DNA of 64,000 nucleotides from the NCBI RefSeq assembly GCF_030817175.1, contig NZ_JAUSYY010000001.1:3348001-3412000 (forward strand), written 5' to 3'. Shown here piece by piece: positions 9,209 to 17,418 of the stretch (the first letter of the stretch is position 1; each line of letters starts with the position of its first letter). The translations under genes and the position numbers were made by a program. Below the pieces are notes generated by a model. The model was given only the letters and a program-made list of their open reading frames with translations. It was not told the DNA's origin and made no database searches. Origin of the DNA: Agromyces ramosus (GTDB lineage: Bacteria > Actinomycetota > Actinomycetes > Actinomycetales > Microbacteriaceae).

Positions 9209-10585
9209 TCAACCGAGGGCCGCGAAGCCGTCGTCGAGCACGCGGAGGCCGTCTTCGAGCAGGGCGTCGCTCACCGCGAGGCTCGGGAGGAACCGCAGCA
9301 CGTTGCCGTAGGTGCCGGCGCTGAGGACCAGCACACCGTGTTGCGCCGCGTAGGCGACGAGTGCGGTGACCGCTTCGGCGTTCGGCGCCTTCGTGGTGTC
9401 GCCGGTGCCCGGCTGCACGAGCTCGATCGCGACCATGGCCCCCTTGCCGCGGATCTCGCCGATGGTGTCGTAGCGCTGCTTGAGCCGCTCGAGGCCGGCC
9501 TTCAGGGTCGCCTCGATGCGCTCGGCCTCGGCGAGGAGGCCGTTCTGCTCGATCGACTCGAAGACGGCGATCGCCGCGGCGCAGGCGACCGGGTTGCCGC
9601 CGAAGGTGCCGCCGAGGCCGCCGGGCTGCGAGGCATCCATGATCTCGGCACGGCCGGTGACCGCGGCGAGGGGGAGCCCGCCCGCGATGCCCTTCGCGGA
9701 GAGCACGACGTCGGGTTCCCACCCGAAGTGCTCGCTCGCGTAGTAGCGGCCCGTGCGGGCCATGCCGCTCTGGATCTCGTCGGCGATCATCACGACGCCG
9801 TGCTCGCTGCACCACGACTGGAGCGTCGGCAGGAAGCCGTCGGCGGGGACCATGAACCCGCCCTCGCCCTGGATCGGCTCGACCACGAGGCACGCGAGGT
9901 CGGATGCCCCCACCACCTTCTCGAGGTAGGCGATCGTGCGTGCCGCCGCGTCGGCGCCCGACAGGCCGTCGTGATAGGGGTAGGAGCTCGGCGCGTGGTA
10001 CACGTCGCCGGCGAGCGGGCCATAGCCGGTGGCATAGGGATGGGCCTTGTAGTTCATGGCCATCGTGAGGTTCGTGCGGCCGTGGTACGCGTGGTCGAGC
10101 ACCGCGACGGCGCGACGGCCGGTGTACTTGCGGGCGATCTTGACGCCGTTCTCGACGGCCTCCGCGCCCGAGTTCACGAGCACCGACTTCTTCTCCCAGT
10201 TGCCAGGCGTGTGGAGCGCGAGGAGCTCGGCGACGCGCACGTACTCCTCGTAGGGCGTGATCGTGAAGAGCGTGTGGATGACGTCTTGCAGCTGGCTCGC
10301 CGCCGCGGCGACGACCCGCTCCTCGGTGTGCCCCACGGTCGTCACGCCGATGCCGGCGCCGAGGTCGATGAACTGGTTGCCGTCGACGTCGACGAGGATC
10401 CCGCCGTTGGCGCGCTCGATGTAGACGGGCAACGCCGACGAGACGCCGGCCGAGACGACCTTGGATCGCCTCGCGTGCAGCTGCTCGGACTTCGGACCGG
10501 GGATGGCGGTCACGACCTTGCGCTCCTGCGTCACGGAGTACACCGGGGCGGCGGGTGTCAGGGCGGAGATGTGGGTGTCAGTCAT
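9209..10585 (-). CDS. gabT: 4-aminobutyrate aminotransferase (GABA transaminase)
   Basis: A class-III PLP-dependent aminotransferase, 458 residues, predicted to convert GABA plus 2-oxoglutarate to succinate semialdehyde and glutamate. The PLP lysine is in SAKGIAGGLPLAA (about K298) and the cofactor Asp in IADEIQSG. The chosen ATG has GGAGG 5 nt upstream, and the protein then begins MTDTHISAL. The open frame continues 38 codons upstream without support. It sits opposite the potDABC importer: imported putrescine is degraded through GABA in many bacteria, so the two units plausibly form one pathway. No succinate semialdehyde dehydrogenase is in the window. Confidence 0.88.
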   Translation of the reverse strand: MTDTHISALTPAAPVYSVTQERKVVTAIPGPKSEQLHARRSKVVSAGVSSALPVYIERANGGILVDVDGNQFIDLGAGIGVTTVGHTEERVVAAAASQLQDVIHTLFTITPYEEYVRVAELLALHTPGNWEKKSVLVNSGAEAVENGVKIARKYTGRRAVAVLDHAYHGRTNLTMAMNYKAHPYATGYGPLAGDVYHAPSSYPYHDGLSGADAAARTIAYLEKVVGASDLACLVVEPIQGEGGFMVPADGFLPTLQSWCSEHGVVMIADEIQSGMARTGRYYASEHFGWEPDVVLSAKGIAGGLPLAAVTGRAEIMDASQPGGLGGTFGGNPVACAAAIAVFESIEQNGLLAEAERIEATLKAGLERLKQRYDTIGEIRGKGAMVAIELVQPGTGDTTKAPNAEAVTALVAYAAQHGVLVLSAGTYGNVLRFLPSLAVSDALLEDGLRVLDDGFAALG

Positions 10586-10697
10586 GGTGCCTCCACCATA
10601 TCGCCGCCGGCGGGGAGTCTCGCCGCCGCCGGGCTCCGCCGGGGCGGGACTCAGGGGAGAATCGGATGACACGTCCCGCATCGCGATCGGAGGAGCC

Positions 10698-11186
10698 ATG
10701 CTCGGCGAACACCACTACGAGGTCGAGGTCGAATGGCAAGGCGACCGCGGCACCGGCACGTCGGGCTACCGCGCCTACGGTCGGCAGCACGTCGTACGCG
10801 CGGCCGGCAAGACGCACCTCATCGAGGCGTCGAGCGACCGCACCTTCCACGGTGATCGCGAGCGCTGGAATCCCGAGGAGCTCCTGCTCGCTGCGCTCAG
10901 CGAGTGCCACATGCTCGCCTACCTCCACGTCGCGACCAACCACGGCGTCGTCGTGCGCGGCTACACCGATCGTGCGACCGGCACGATGGTCGAAGACGGG
11001 CGCGGGGGCGGGGCGTTCACCGAGGCCACGCTCCGGCCACGGGTCGAGGTGGCGGATGCCTCGATGCTCGAGCTCGCCGAGTCACTGCACGCCGAGGCAT
11101 CCGAGAAGTGCTTCATCGCCGCATCGGTGGCATTTCCCGTGCACCATGACGCGGAGGCCGTCGTGGCGGCAGCCCCGACCCGCTGA
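10698..11186 (+). CDS. OsmC-family peroxide-reductase-like protein
   Basis: A 162-residue OsmC/Ohr family protein, thiol-dependent reductases of organic hydroperoxides. Both catalytic cysteines are visible in their usual contexts (SECHML, Cys about 73, and SEKCFI, Cys about 137). The WNPEELLLAALSECH segment is a family hallmark. ATG 10698 has GGAGGAG just before it. It diverges from gabT across about 110 bp and ends directly against the convergent lipoprotein gene. OsmC and Ohr subfamilies cannot be separated with certainty here. Confidence 0.85.
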   Translation: MLGEHHYEVEVEWQGDRGTGTSGYRAYGRQHVVRAAGKTHLIEASSDRTFHGDRERWNPEELLLAALSECHMLAYLHVATNHGVVVRGYTDRATGTMVEDGRGGGAFTEATLRPRVEVADASMLELAESLHAEASEKCFIAASVAFPVHHDAEAVVAAAPTR

Positions 11187-12107
11187 TCAGTAGCCGGCGA
11201 TGGTGGGCAGGGTCGGCTCGGGAAGCGGGCAGGCGTGGCCGCCGACGAGCCGGCTGCACGGGGGCAGGAAGCCCGGATAGCGCTCGTCGAGCGGATCGCC
11301 GAACCAACGGTGCCAGATGCGCCAGAAGTTCAGGTTGCCGAACGCGGAGCAGGCGTCGCCGGCCCGCGGATCGGCGATCGTGGCCGCGTTCGGCTGGTAG
11401 GGCGTGTAGTTGTAGAGGTTCGCGGTGGCCTGGTTCTCGATCTCGACGCTCGAGACCCCGCACGCGGCATCCGGATGGAACTGCACGTCGACCGGTCCGA
11501 CTCGGTACTGCCGATCGGGCTCCTCGGTGTACTGCCGGAACTGCCACGCGGCGTTGTAGACCTGGTTGAAGAAGCCGAAGTAGTCGGTGTCGCAGTCGGC
11601 GGTGTCGGGGCATCCGTAGCCCATCGCGCGGAGGTAACCCGACTCGCTCGGCGCGGTGATGAGCGACTGCTCCTTCTGGAGCAGCACGAGCAGTGTGCGC
11701 GGGCTGACGCCGCAGGCGGCCGCGGCCTTGGCGATGATGCGGCTCGCGCGTTCACGGACGCTGCCGCGGTACTCGGCGCAGTGCCCGGGCCCGGCGGCTG
11801 GCTGGGTGACCGTGCTCTCCGAGTAATCGGCGAGACACGGCACTCGGCCCTTCGGGCGGCAGTCGACGCCCTCGAGGAAGGCCTGGATCTCCTGTTCGCC
11901 CATCGCCGAGCTGTCGTAGAACGAGTCATCGCTCACGATGAGACCGGGGTCGAACTCGGTCGTCGGGGGCTCGGGCCGGTCGGTGACGGTCGTGACCGAC
12001 GCGGAGCCGGAGACCCGCGCCACATCCGCCGGCGCGGCGCAGCCGGCGAGCACGAGCACCGTGGCCACGGCGCTCGCGATCACGACGGCGGCCTTCGCGA
12101 TGCTCAT
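11187..12107 (-). CDS. Exported lipoprotein with wall-hydrolase-like core (function unknown)
   Basis: A 306-residue predicted lipoprotein: hydrophobic N-terminus and lipobox LAGC (Cys23). The mature part has many cysteines and a core around residues 118-190 (RASRIIAKAAAACGVSP, LLVLLQKEQSLIT, MGYGCPD, YFGFFNQVYNAAWQFRQY). It resembles a module found in many actinobacterial exported proteins, where the Glu in QKEQ recalls a lysozyme-like or transglycosylase fold. That functional reading is an inference; I do not recognise a characterised homologue. The stop at 11187 abuts the osmC stop. The start is preceded by TATCGT at N7, so the transcript may be leaderless. Confidence 0.7.
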   Translation of the reverse strand: MSIAKAAVVIASAVATVLVLAGCAAPADVARVSGSASVTTVTDRPEPPTTEFDPGLIVSDDSFYDSSAMGEQEIQAFLEGVDCRPKGRVPCLADYSESTVTQPAAGPGHCAEYRGSVRERASRIIAKAAAACGVSPRTLLVLLQKEQSLITAPSESGYLRAMGYGCPDTADCDTDYFGFFNQVYNAAWQFRQYTEEPDRQYRVGPVDVQFHPDAACGVSSVEIENQATANLYNYTPYQPNAATIADPRAGDACSAFGNLNFWRIWHRWFGDPLDERYPGFLPPCSRLVGGHACPLPEPTLPTIAGY

Positions 12108-12114
12108 CGAAGCG

Positions 12115-12120
12115 ACGATA
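12115..12120 (-). promoter_or_regulatory. -10 hexamer, leaderless-type, for the lipoprotein
   Basis: Read on the minus strand this is TATCGT, 7 nt before the ATG at 12107. It fits the TAnnnT-N6/7-start pattern repeated across the window. Confidence 0.5.
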
Positions 12121-12153
12121 CCGGTCGCGATCGGCTGGCGGCTGGGAATCGCG

Positions 12154-12915
12154 TCAGATCCGCTCGCGCGGCGCGACCCGGTCGGCGAGCTTGGCGAACG
12201 CGCCGTGCGGCGGCGTCTCGTTGTACCGCTCGGCGAGCTCCTGCCCGCTCAGCGCGTGGATCGCCGCCATGATCTCATCGGTCGCGGCCCGCCGCGCTCG
12301 CCCCGAGGTCGGGGAGCCATGTCGGCTCACGTCGAGCGGTTCCCCGAACCGTACCGTCACCGGCCGCACCCGCGGCAGCTTCGCGCCGACCGGCTGGATC
12401 TCCTCGGTGCCGATGAGCCCCACCGGCACGACCCTCGCCCCGGTCGTGAGGGCGAGCCACGCCACACCGGTGCGACCACGGTAGAGCCGCCCGTCGAGCG
12501 AGCGGGTGCCCTCGGGGTAGAGGGCGAACGCGTTGCCGGAGTCGAGGATGCGACGGCCGGCATCGAGGGCCTCCTGCGCCGCGGCGCCGGCGCCGCGTTC
12601 GACGCCCACCGCACCGATCGCGCCGAAGAAGGTACGCGACACCCAGCCCTTCGGGCCGGTGCCGGTGAAGTAGTGCGACTTCGCGAGGAACTGCACGGGC
12701 CGCGGCGAGGCGAGCGGGATCACGATGCTGTCGACGAACGAGAGGTGGTTCGAGGCGATGATCACGGGTCCGCGCGGGGGAACGTGCTCGGCGCCGGTGA
12801 TGGTCGGCCGGTACACGACGCGCACGAGCGGGCGGAGGATGCCGCGCACGATGCGGTACAACGGACCCTGCTGAACGGCGGCGGGGACGGCGTCGGCCTC
12901 GATCTCACTCACCAT
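12154..12915 (-). CDS. plsC: 1-acyl-sn-glycerol-3-phosphate acyltransferase (PlsC family)
   Basis: A 253-residue membrane-associated acyltransferase acting in phospholipid synthesis (lysophosphatidate to phosphatidate). The catalytic HxxxxD motif is NHLSFVD (H57, D62), and the acyl-acceptor motif YPEGTRS is present near residue 138. The reading frame runs far upstream through the opposite-strand dxr gene, but the protein family begins about here. Minus-strand TACTGT lies 6 nt before GTG 12912 and 3 nt before ATG 12915, so GTG may be the true leaderless start. It diverges from the Sfp-like gene. Confidence 0.85.
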   Translation of the reverse strand: MVSEIEADAVPAAVQQGPLYRIVRGILRPLVRVVYRPTITGAEHVPPRGPVIIASNHLSFVDSIVIPLASPRPVQFLAKSHYFTGTGPKGWVSRTFFGAIGAVGVERGAGAAAQEALDAGRRILDSGNAFALYPEGTRSLDGRLYRGRTGVAWLALTTGARVVPVGLIGTEEIQPVGAKLPRVRPVTVRFGEPLDVSRHGSPTSGRARRAATDEIMAAIHALSGQELAERYNETPPHGAFAKLADRVAPRERI

Positions 12916-12918
12916 CCG

Positions 12919-12924
12919 ACAGTA
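12919..12924 (-). promoter_or_regulatory. -10 hexamer for plsC
   Basis: Minus-strand TACTGT. It places GTG 12912 at N6, the leaderless spacing used elsewhere in the window, and argues for that codon over ATG 12915. Confidence 0.45.
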
Positions 12925-12999
12925 CGTGGGGAGGCATGCGCGAGCGGGAATATCCTCGGGCGGGCGTCGCTGCTCGATGCGGTGTGGGCATGGTGGAAG

Positions 13000-13647
13000 A
13001 TGGGGCTCATGGATGTCACGGCCGATGGTGAGCTCATCGTGCTCGAGGGCTCCGGAGCCAGCGTGTTCGTGCACGCCGGCGGTCGGCGGCTCCCGGCGGT
13101 CGACGCAGTGCTCAGAGGCCTCGTCGGCCATGCCGCGGGAGTTCCCGCCGACGACGTCGAGCTCGAGCACGCGTGTGCGGTGTGCGGTGCGCGGCACGGC
13201 CGACCGGCGATCGCGTACCCGACGACACCCTCGGGTGGGCAGTGGTACGCCGACGTGGCGGTCGCCGCCGATGCGGTCGTCGCGGCCACGGCGACGCGGC
13301 ATCCACTGGGCGTCGGCGTCGAATCGACCACGCTCGACGGCGGCGTCCTCATGGACGAGGCGGCGTTCCACGCGAGCGAGCGCGCCGCCCTCGACGAGCT
13401 CGATCCCGCGCGCCGTCCCCTCGTGCGGGCGACGTTGTGGGCGCGGAAGACGGCGCTGCTCCGGGCGGTCGGGCACACCGACTTCATCGAGCCTTCGCGG
13501 CTCGCCCTCACGATCCCCGGTGACGACGGCGGCATCGGCCGCATCGCGCGCTCGGTGCCGGAGTTCGGCTCGGGGTGGCGTGCCGTGCGGTTCCACGACG
13601 TGCCGGTGCCCGGCAATCGCGCCGCCTCCGTCGCGATCCTCTCCTGA
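13000..13647 (+). CDS. Sfp-like phosphopantetheinyl transferase superfamily protein, degenerate active site
   Basis: A protein of about 215 residues. It has the layout of Sfp-type 4'-phosphopantetheinyl transferases: CAVCGARHGRP (59-69), then a G-V-x-V-x-x strand, an F..SER helix (123-128) and a W..K helix. The metal-binding G(V/I)D-x-E is GVGVES here (104-109), so the first acid is Glu and the second is lost. The W..KE(A/S) motif reads WARKTA (147-152), with Thr replacing the catalytic Glu. It may be inactive or altered. ATG 13009 and GTG 12982 are alternative starts. It diverges from plsC and precedes dxr by 28 nt. Confidence 0.6.
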   Translation: MGLMDVTADGELIVLEGSGASVFVHAGGRRLPAVDAVLRGLVGHAAGVPADDVELEHACAVCGARHGRPAIAYPTTPSGGQWYADVAVAADAVVAATATRHPLGVGVESTTLDGGVLMDEAAFHASERAALDELDPARRPLVRATLWARKTALLRAVGHTDFIEPSRLALTIPGDDGGIGRIARSVPEFGSGWRAVRFHDVPVPGNRAASVAILS

Positions 13648-13663
13648 GCCGGTCGTCCAGCCA

Positions 13664-13669
13664 TAGGGT
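13664..13669 (+). promoter_or_regulatory. -10 hexamer for dxr, leaderless-type
   Basis: TAGGGT, 6 nt before the GTG start of dxr at 13676. GGAGG lies between the two, so a leadered transcript from further upstream could also use that start. Confidence 0.5.
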
Positions 13670-13675
13670 GGAGGC

Positions 13676-14773
13676 GTGCGCAGCGTCATCATCCTCGGCT
13701 CATCCGGCTCGATCGGCACGCAGGCCCTCGACGTCATCCGTGCCAATCCCCGGCGCTTCGAGGTCGTGGGCCTCGGGGTGGGATCGAATCGGGCAGTGGT
13801 CGACACGCAAGCGGCCGAGTTCGGTGTCGAGCACACCGCGGTGGGCATCGACGAGGCCGTGCAACTCGTGCGCAGCGTCGACGCCGACGTGGTGCTGAAC
13901 GGCATCACCGGCTCGGTCGGCCTCGCGCCGACGATCGCGACCCTCGAGCGCGGCACCACCCTCGCGCTCGCCAACAAGGAGTCGCTCATCGTCGGCGGCG
14001 ATCTCGTCACGCGGCTCGCCCAGCCGGGGCAGATCGTGCCGGTCGACTCCGAGCACTCCGCGCTCGCGCAGGCGTTGCGCTCCGGCACCGACGACGAGGT
14101 GCGCCGGCTCGTGCTCACGGCATCGGGCGGCCCGTTCCGTGGGCGGCGACGCGAAGACCTCACGACGGTCACGCCCGCTGAAGCGCTCGCGCATCCCACC
14201 TGGGACATGGGACTCGTCGTCACGACCAACTCCGCGACCCTCGTGAACAAGGGCCTCGAGGTCATCGAGGCGCACCTGCTCTTCGACGTCGAATACGACC
14301 GCATCGAGGTCGTGGTGCATCCCCAGTCGATCGTGCACTCGATGGTCGAGTTCGTCGACGGCTCGACGATCGCGCAGGCGTCGCCGCCCGACATGCGCCT
14401 GCCCATCTCGCTGGGGCTCGACTGGCCGAACCGCGTGGCGGCGGCCGGCACGCCGCTCGACTGGACCACGGCGCAGAGCTGGACGTTCGAACCGCTCGAC
14501 GGCGACGCGTTCCCCGCCGTGGCCCTCGCCAAGCAGGTCGGCCGCGCCGGCGGCGAGTACCCCGCCGTCTTCAACGCGGCGAACGAGGAGGCCGTGGCGG
14601 CGTTCCACGCCGGCCGCATCGGATTCCTCGACATCGTCGACACGGTGCGCGCGGTCGTCGAGTCGCACGAGGCATCCGACCGGTCGCTCTCGGTCGCCTC
14701 GCTCGCCGACGCCGAGGCATCCGCTCGCCGGGCGGCGAGCACCCGAATCGCCCGCACGTCGGCTGCCGAATAG
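13676..14773 (+). CDS. dxr: 1-deoxy-D-xylulose 5-phosphate reductoisomerase
   Basis: A 365-residue cytoplasmic enzyme of the non-mevalonate isoprenoid pathway. It converts DXP to 2-C-methyl-D-erythritol 4-phosphate with NADPH. Visible signatures are the NADPH-binding [15 protein letters not shown] at the N-terminus, [11 protein letters not shown], the metal/substrate loop VDSEHSAL, and [12 protein letters not shown]. It is slightly shorter than typical enzymes (about 390). Another enzyme of the same pathway, ispG, lies at 34.7 kb. It is followed by the site-2 protease gene, a common actinobacterial arrangement. Confidence 0.95.
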   Translation: MRSVIILGSSGSIGTQALDVIRANPRRFEVVGLGVGSNRAVVDTQAAEFGVEHTAVGIDEAVQLVRSVDADVVLNGITGSVGLAPTIATLERGTTLALANKESLIVGGDLVTRLAQPGQIVPVDSEHSALAQALRSGTDDEVRRLVLTASGGPFRGRRREDLTTVTPAEALAHPTWDMGLVVTTNSATLVNKGLEVIEAHLLFDVEYDRIEVVVHPQSIVHSMVEFVDGSTIAQASPPDMRLPISLGLDWPNRVAAAGTPLDWTTAQSWTFEPLDGDAFPAVALAKQVGRAGGEYPAVFNAANEEAVAAFHAGRIGFLDIVDTVRAVVESHEASDRSLSVASLADAEASARRAASTRIARTSAAE

Positions 14774-14833
14774 CGGCCGGCAAGCGGCGGTCACAGCCGA
14801 GCAGGAGCACAGCCCGCTCAAAGCCATCGGCAC

Positions 14834-14839
14834 TACGCT
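14834..14839 (+). promoter_or_regulatory. -10 hexamer for the site-2 protease gene, leaderless-type
   Basis: TACGCT, 7 nt before GTG 14847. There is no ribosome-binding site between it and the start. Confidence 0.55.
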
Positions 14840-14846
14840 TGCAGCC

Positions 14847-16169
14847 GTGGATTCCGTGCTTCCCTTCATCATCGGCGTGGTCGTCATCGTCATCGGCCTC
14901 GCCCTGTCGATCGGCCTGCACGAGATCGGCCACCTCGTGCCCGCGAAGCTGTTCGGCGTGAAGGTCACCCAGTACATGATCGGCTTCGGCCCGACGCTCT
15001 GGTCGCGGCGCAAGGGCGAGACCGAGTACGGCGTGAAGGCCATCCCGCTCGGCGGGTACATCTCGATGATCGGCATGTTCCCGCCCGCCAAGGGCGAGCG
15101 GGTGCGCAGCGACAGCACCGGGTTCTTCCAGGGGCTCGTGCAGGACGCGCGCGACTCGAGCACCGAGTCCATCACGCCGGGTGACGAGCACCGGGCCTTC
15201 TACCGCCTGCCGGTGTGGAAGCGCATCATCATCATGATCGGCGGGCCGCTCATGAACCTCGTGCTGGCGGTCGCGCTGCTCGGCGTGCTCTTCGTCGGCT
15301 TCGGGGTGCCGCAGAGCTCGACGACCGTCGGGTCGGTCAACGAGTGCGTGCTGCCCGCCACGAGCGAGCGCCAGGTGTGCGCGCCCGGAGACCCGGCCGC
15401 GCCGGGCGCCGAGGCCGGCGTGCGGCCCGGCGACCGCATCGTCTCGATCGACGGCGTCGCGATCGAGAGCTGGCAGCAATCGACCGAGATCATCCGGGCG
15501 CACCCGAACGAAGAGCTCGCGATGGTCGTCGACCGCGACGGTGCAGAGATCGCGCTCACCATCACCCCGGCCCTCAGCGAGCGGTACGCGCTCGAGAACG
15601 GCGAGGCGGTGACGGATGCCTCGGGCGAGCCGCTCACGGTCGAGGCGGGCTTCGTCGGCATCGCGGCGGCGACCGAGCGCGTCGCCCAGCCGGTGACGGC
15701 CGTGTTCCCCGCCGTCGGTGAGAACGTCGCCGCCGTCGCGGGCATCATCCTGAACCTGCCGCAGCGCATGGTCGACGTGGCCAATGCCGCATTCGGCCCC
15801 GGCGAGCGCGACCCCAACGGTCCCATCTCCGTCGTCGGCGTCGGGCGGGTCGCGGGCGAGATCGCCGCGATCGACGAGATCCCGGTCATCGACAAGGCCG
15901 CGGGACTCATCGGCATCCTCGCGTCACTGAACATCGCCCTCTTCGTCTTCAACCTGATCCCGCTTCTTCCGCTCGACGGCGGACACATCGCGGGTGCGCT
16001 GTGGGAAGCGATCCGGCGCGGGTTCGCGAGGCTCGCGCGCCGGCCCGACCCGGGTCCGGTCGACCTCGCGAAGCTGATGCCGCTGACCCTCGCGGTCGTC
16101 GTGGTGCTCGGCGGCATGAGCCTGCTCCTCATCTACGCCGACATCGTGAAGCCGATCGCCCTGTTCTGA
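14847..16169 (+). CDS. rseP: Site-2 protease, RseP/M50 family
   Basis: A 440-residue intramembrane zinc metalloprotease. The active-site HExxH is HEIGH (25-29) in the first helix, and the third zinc ligand is in LPLDGG (D377) in a C-terminal helix. A PDZ domain lies between, about residues 180-260 (GVRPGDRIVSIDG). The family cleaves anti-sigma factors and signal-peptide remnants within the membrane; the client here is unknown. The GTG start has no Shine-Dalgarno but TACGCT at N7, consistent with a leaderless mRNA. The order dxr-rseP is conserved in many actinobacteria, where ispG often follows, but here ispG is 18.5 kb away. Confidence 0.92.
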   Translation: MDSVLPFIIGVVVIVIGLALSIGLHEIGHLVPAKLFGVKVTQYMIGFGPTLWSRRKGETEYGVKAIPLGGYISMIGMFPPAKGERVRSDSTGFFQGLVQDARDSSTESITPGDEHRAFYRLPVWKRIIIMIGGPLMNLVLAVALLGVLFVGFGVPQSSTTVGSVNECVLPATSERQVCAPGDPAAPGAEAGVRPGDRIVSIDGVAIESWQQSTEIIRAHPNEELAMVVDRDGAEIALTITPALSERYALENGEAVTDASGEPLTVEAGFVGIAAATERVAQPVTAVFPAVGENVAAVAGIILNLPQRMVDVANAAFGPGERDPNGPISVVGVGRVAGEIAAIDEIPVIDKAAGLIGILASLNIALFVFNLIPLLPLDGGHIAGALWEAIRRGFARLARRPDPGPVDLAKLMPLTLAVVVVLGGMSLLLIYADIVKPIALF

Positions 16170-16174
16170 TGCCG

Positions 16175-16190
16175 TACTCCCGCGGGAGTA
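16175..16190 (+). promoter_or_regulatory. Candidate response-regulator operator upstream of the two-component operon
   Basis: A perfect 16-bp palindrome, TACTCCCGCGGGAGTA, centred about 66 nt before the sensor kinase start. A relative (TGCTCCC-GG-GGGAGCA, 18114-18129) lies before the SHOCT gene, and I noticed no other copy. The position suits activation by the LuxR-type regulator encoded downstream (inference). Confidence 0.6.
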
Positions 16191-16236
16191 GTCGATGAGC
16201 CTTCGCCCGGCCGATGGGCGGCGATCGCGGCGGCGT

Positions 16237-16242
16237 TACGAT
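16237..16242 (+). promoter_or_regulatory. -10 hexamer for the sensor kinase gene, leaderless-type
   Basis: TACGAT, 6 nt before ATG 16249. The palindrome at 16175-16190 sits where an activator would contact RNA polymerase. Confidence 0.55.
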
Positions 16243-16248
16243 CGGGGA

Positions 16249-17418
16249 ATGCCCGTGCCACCGTGGGAAGCAACGCCCGTGCCGCCGTGGGACGGCCGCG
16301 CTGAGCGGTTCCCCCGCCCCCCGGCCGCATTCGTGCTCCTCGCCCCGGTCGTCATCAGCCTCCTCGTGCAGGTTCCGGCGGCGATCGGCATCGCGGCCTG
16401 GCAGCACGTCGGATGGCCGGCCGGGCTGCTGCAGGTCGTCCTGGCGGCTGCAGGCCCCCTCGCGCTGCTCGGCGCGAGGCGCTATCCCGGGCCGACGGTC
16501 GCCGTGATCGCGGCAGCCGCGCTCGCCGACCTCCTGCTCACCCCCGACCTCGGGCCGCCGTACGTCGCGTTGGCGTTCGCGATCGTGCTCGCCGTCGCCC
16601 GCGGCGCGGTCGTCTGGGCGGCCGCATCGGTGGTGGTCGCCTGGGTGGCGGCCATCGCGCTCGGTGCGGTCATCGGCGTGTCGTGGCATCCGTTCCGCAT
16701 CGCCTTCACGACGCTCGTGCTGGCTGCGTGCTTCGGCATCGGCTCCTTCGTACGGGTGCGTCGCGCCCGCGTGGCGTCGTACCGCGCCGAGGTCCTGCGG
16801 CGCCGCCAGACCGCCGAGCAGCGCGAGCGCGTGCGCATCGCCCGTGAGCTGCACGACGTGATCGGGCACGCCCTGTCACAGATCAACGTCCAGGCGAGCG
16901 TCGGGCTGCACCTCATGGACCGGGACCCGGAACAGGCCCGAACGGCACTCGGAAGCATCAAGGAGACGAGCAAGACCGCGCTCGAGGAGGTGCGCAGCGT
17001 GCTCGGCGTGATCCGTGACGGCGAGGCGCCGCTCGTTCCGCAGGCGGAGCTCGCGGAGCTGCCGCGGCTCGTGGCCGGGGTGGGTTCGCCCGGGTTCGAG
17101 GCCGAACTCGTCGACCGCCTCGACGTCCCGCCGCGACGGGCGGTGCAGTTCGCCGGCTACCGCATCGCGCAGGAGGCGCTCACGAACGTCGTGCGGCATG
17201 CGGCCGCGTCTCGCGCGGTCGTGACGGTGGAGCATGCCGGCGACGAGTTCGTGCTCACTGTCGACGACGACGGCGCGGGCGTGCGCGGTGCGGAGGGGAG
17301 CGGCATCCTGGGCATGCGCGAGCGGGCCTCGCTCCTCGGCGGTTCCGTGGCGGTCGGCGAGTCGCCGCTGGGCGGCACCCGCGTCTCGGTGCGCCTGCCG
17401 TGGGGAGGCGCGGAATGA
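16249..17418 (+). CDS. Sensor histidine kinase (HisKA_3 family)
   Basis: A membrane kinase of 389 residues. The N-terminal half has about four to five hydrophobic helices with little periplasmic sequence (residues 25-175). A HisKA_3 dimerisation helix follows, with the phosphorylated His in ARELHDVIGHALS (H202). The HATPase domain has VDDDGAGV and GSGILGMRERA. Such kinases usually sense membrane or envelope state. I chose ATG 16249 for its N6 spacing from TACGAT; the frame opens slightly further upstream. Its stop overlaps the response regulator start (ATGA). Confidence 0.9.
   Translation: MPVPPWEATPVPPWDGRAERFPRPPAAFVLLAPVVISLLVQVPAAIGIAAWQHVGWPAGLLQVVLAAAGPLALLGARRYPGPTVAVIAAAALADLLLTPDLGPPYVALAFAIVLAVARGAVVWAAASVVVAWVAAIALGAVIGVSWHPFRIAFTTLVLAACFGIGSFVRVRRARVASYRAEVLRRRQTAEQRERVRIARELHDVIGHALSQINVQASVGLHLMDRDPEQARTALGSIKETSKTALEEVRSVLGVIRDGEAPLVPQAELAELPRLVAGVGSPGFEAELVDRLDVPPRRAVQFAGYRIAQEALTNVVRHAAASRAVVTVEHAGDEFVLTVDDDGAGVRGAEGSGILGMRERASLLGGSVAVGESPLGGTRVSVRLPWGGAE

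Noticed and set aside
7340..10669. 1,109-codon plus-strand frame over potC, asparaginase and gabT
   Set aside because: It spans three real genes in other frames and contains no recognisable domain.
10586..10697. Leaderless promoter for gabT (TATGGT, 10595-10600 on minus)
   Set aside because: Spacing of 9 nt is outside the window's usual 6-8 and a good GGAGG lies between, so the hexamer may be chance.
11938..13000. 569-residue version of the Sfp-like protein
   Set aside because: The upstream extension is antisense to plsC; homology begins only at about 13000.
12154..14757. 867-residue fusion of PlsC with an upstream region
   Set aside because: The extra N-terminal part is antisense to dxr and the Sfp-like gene. 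The family start and a TACTGT-N6-GTG signal place the real beginning near 12912-12915.
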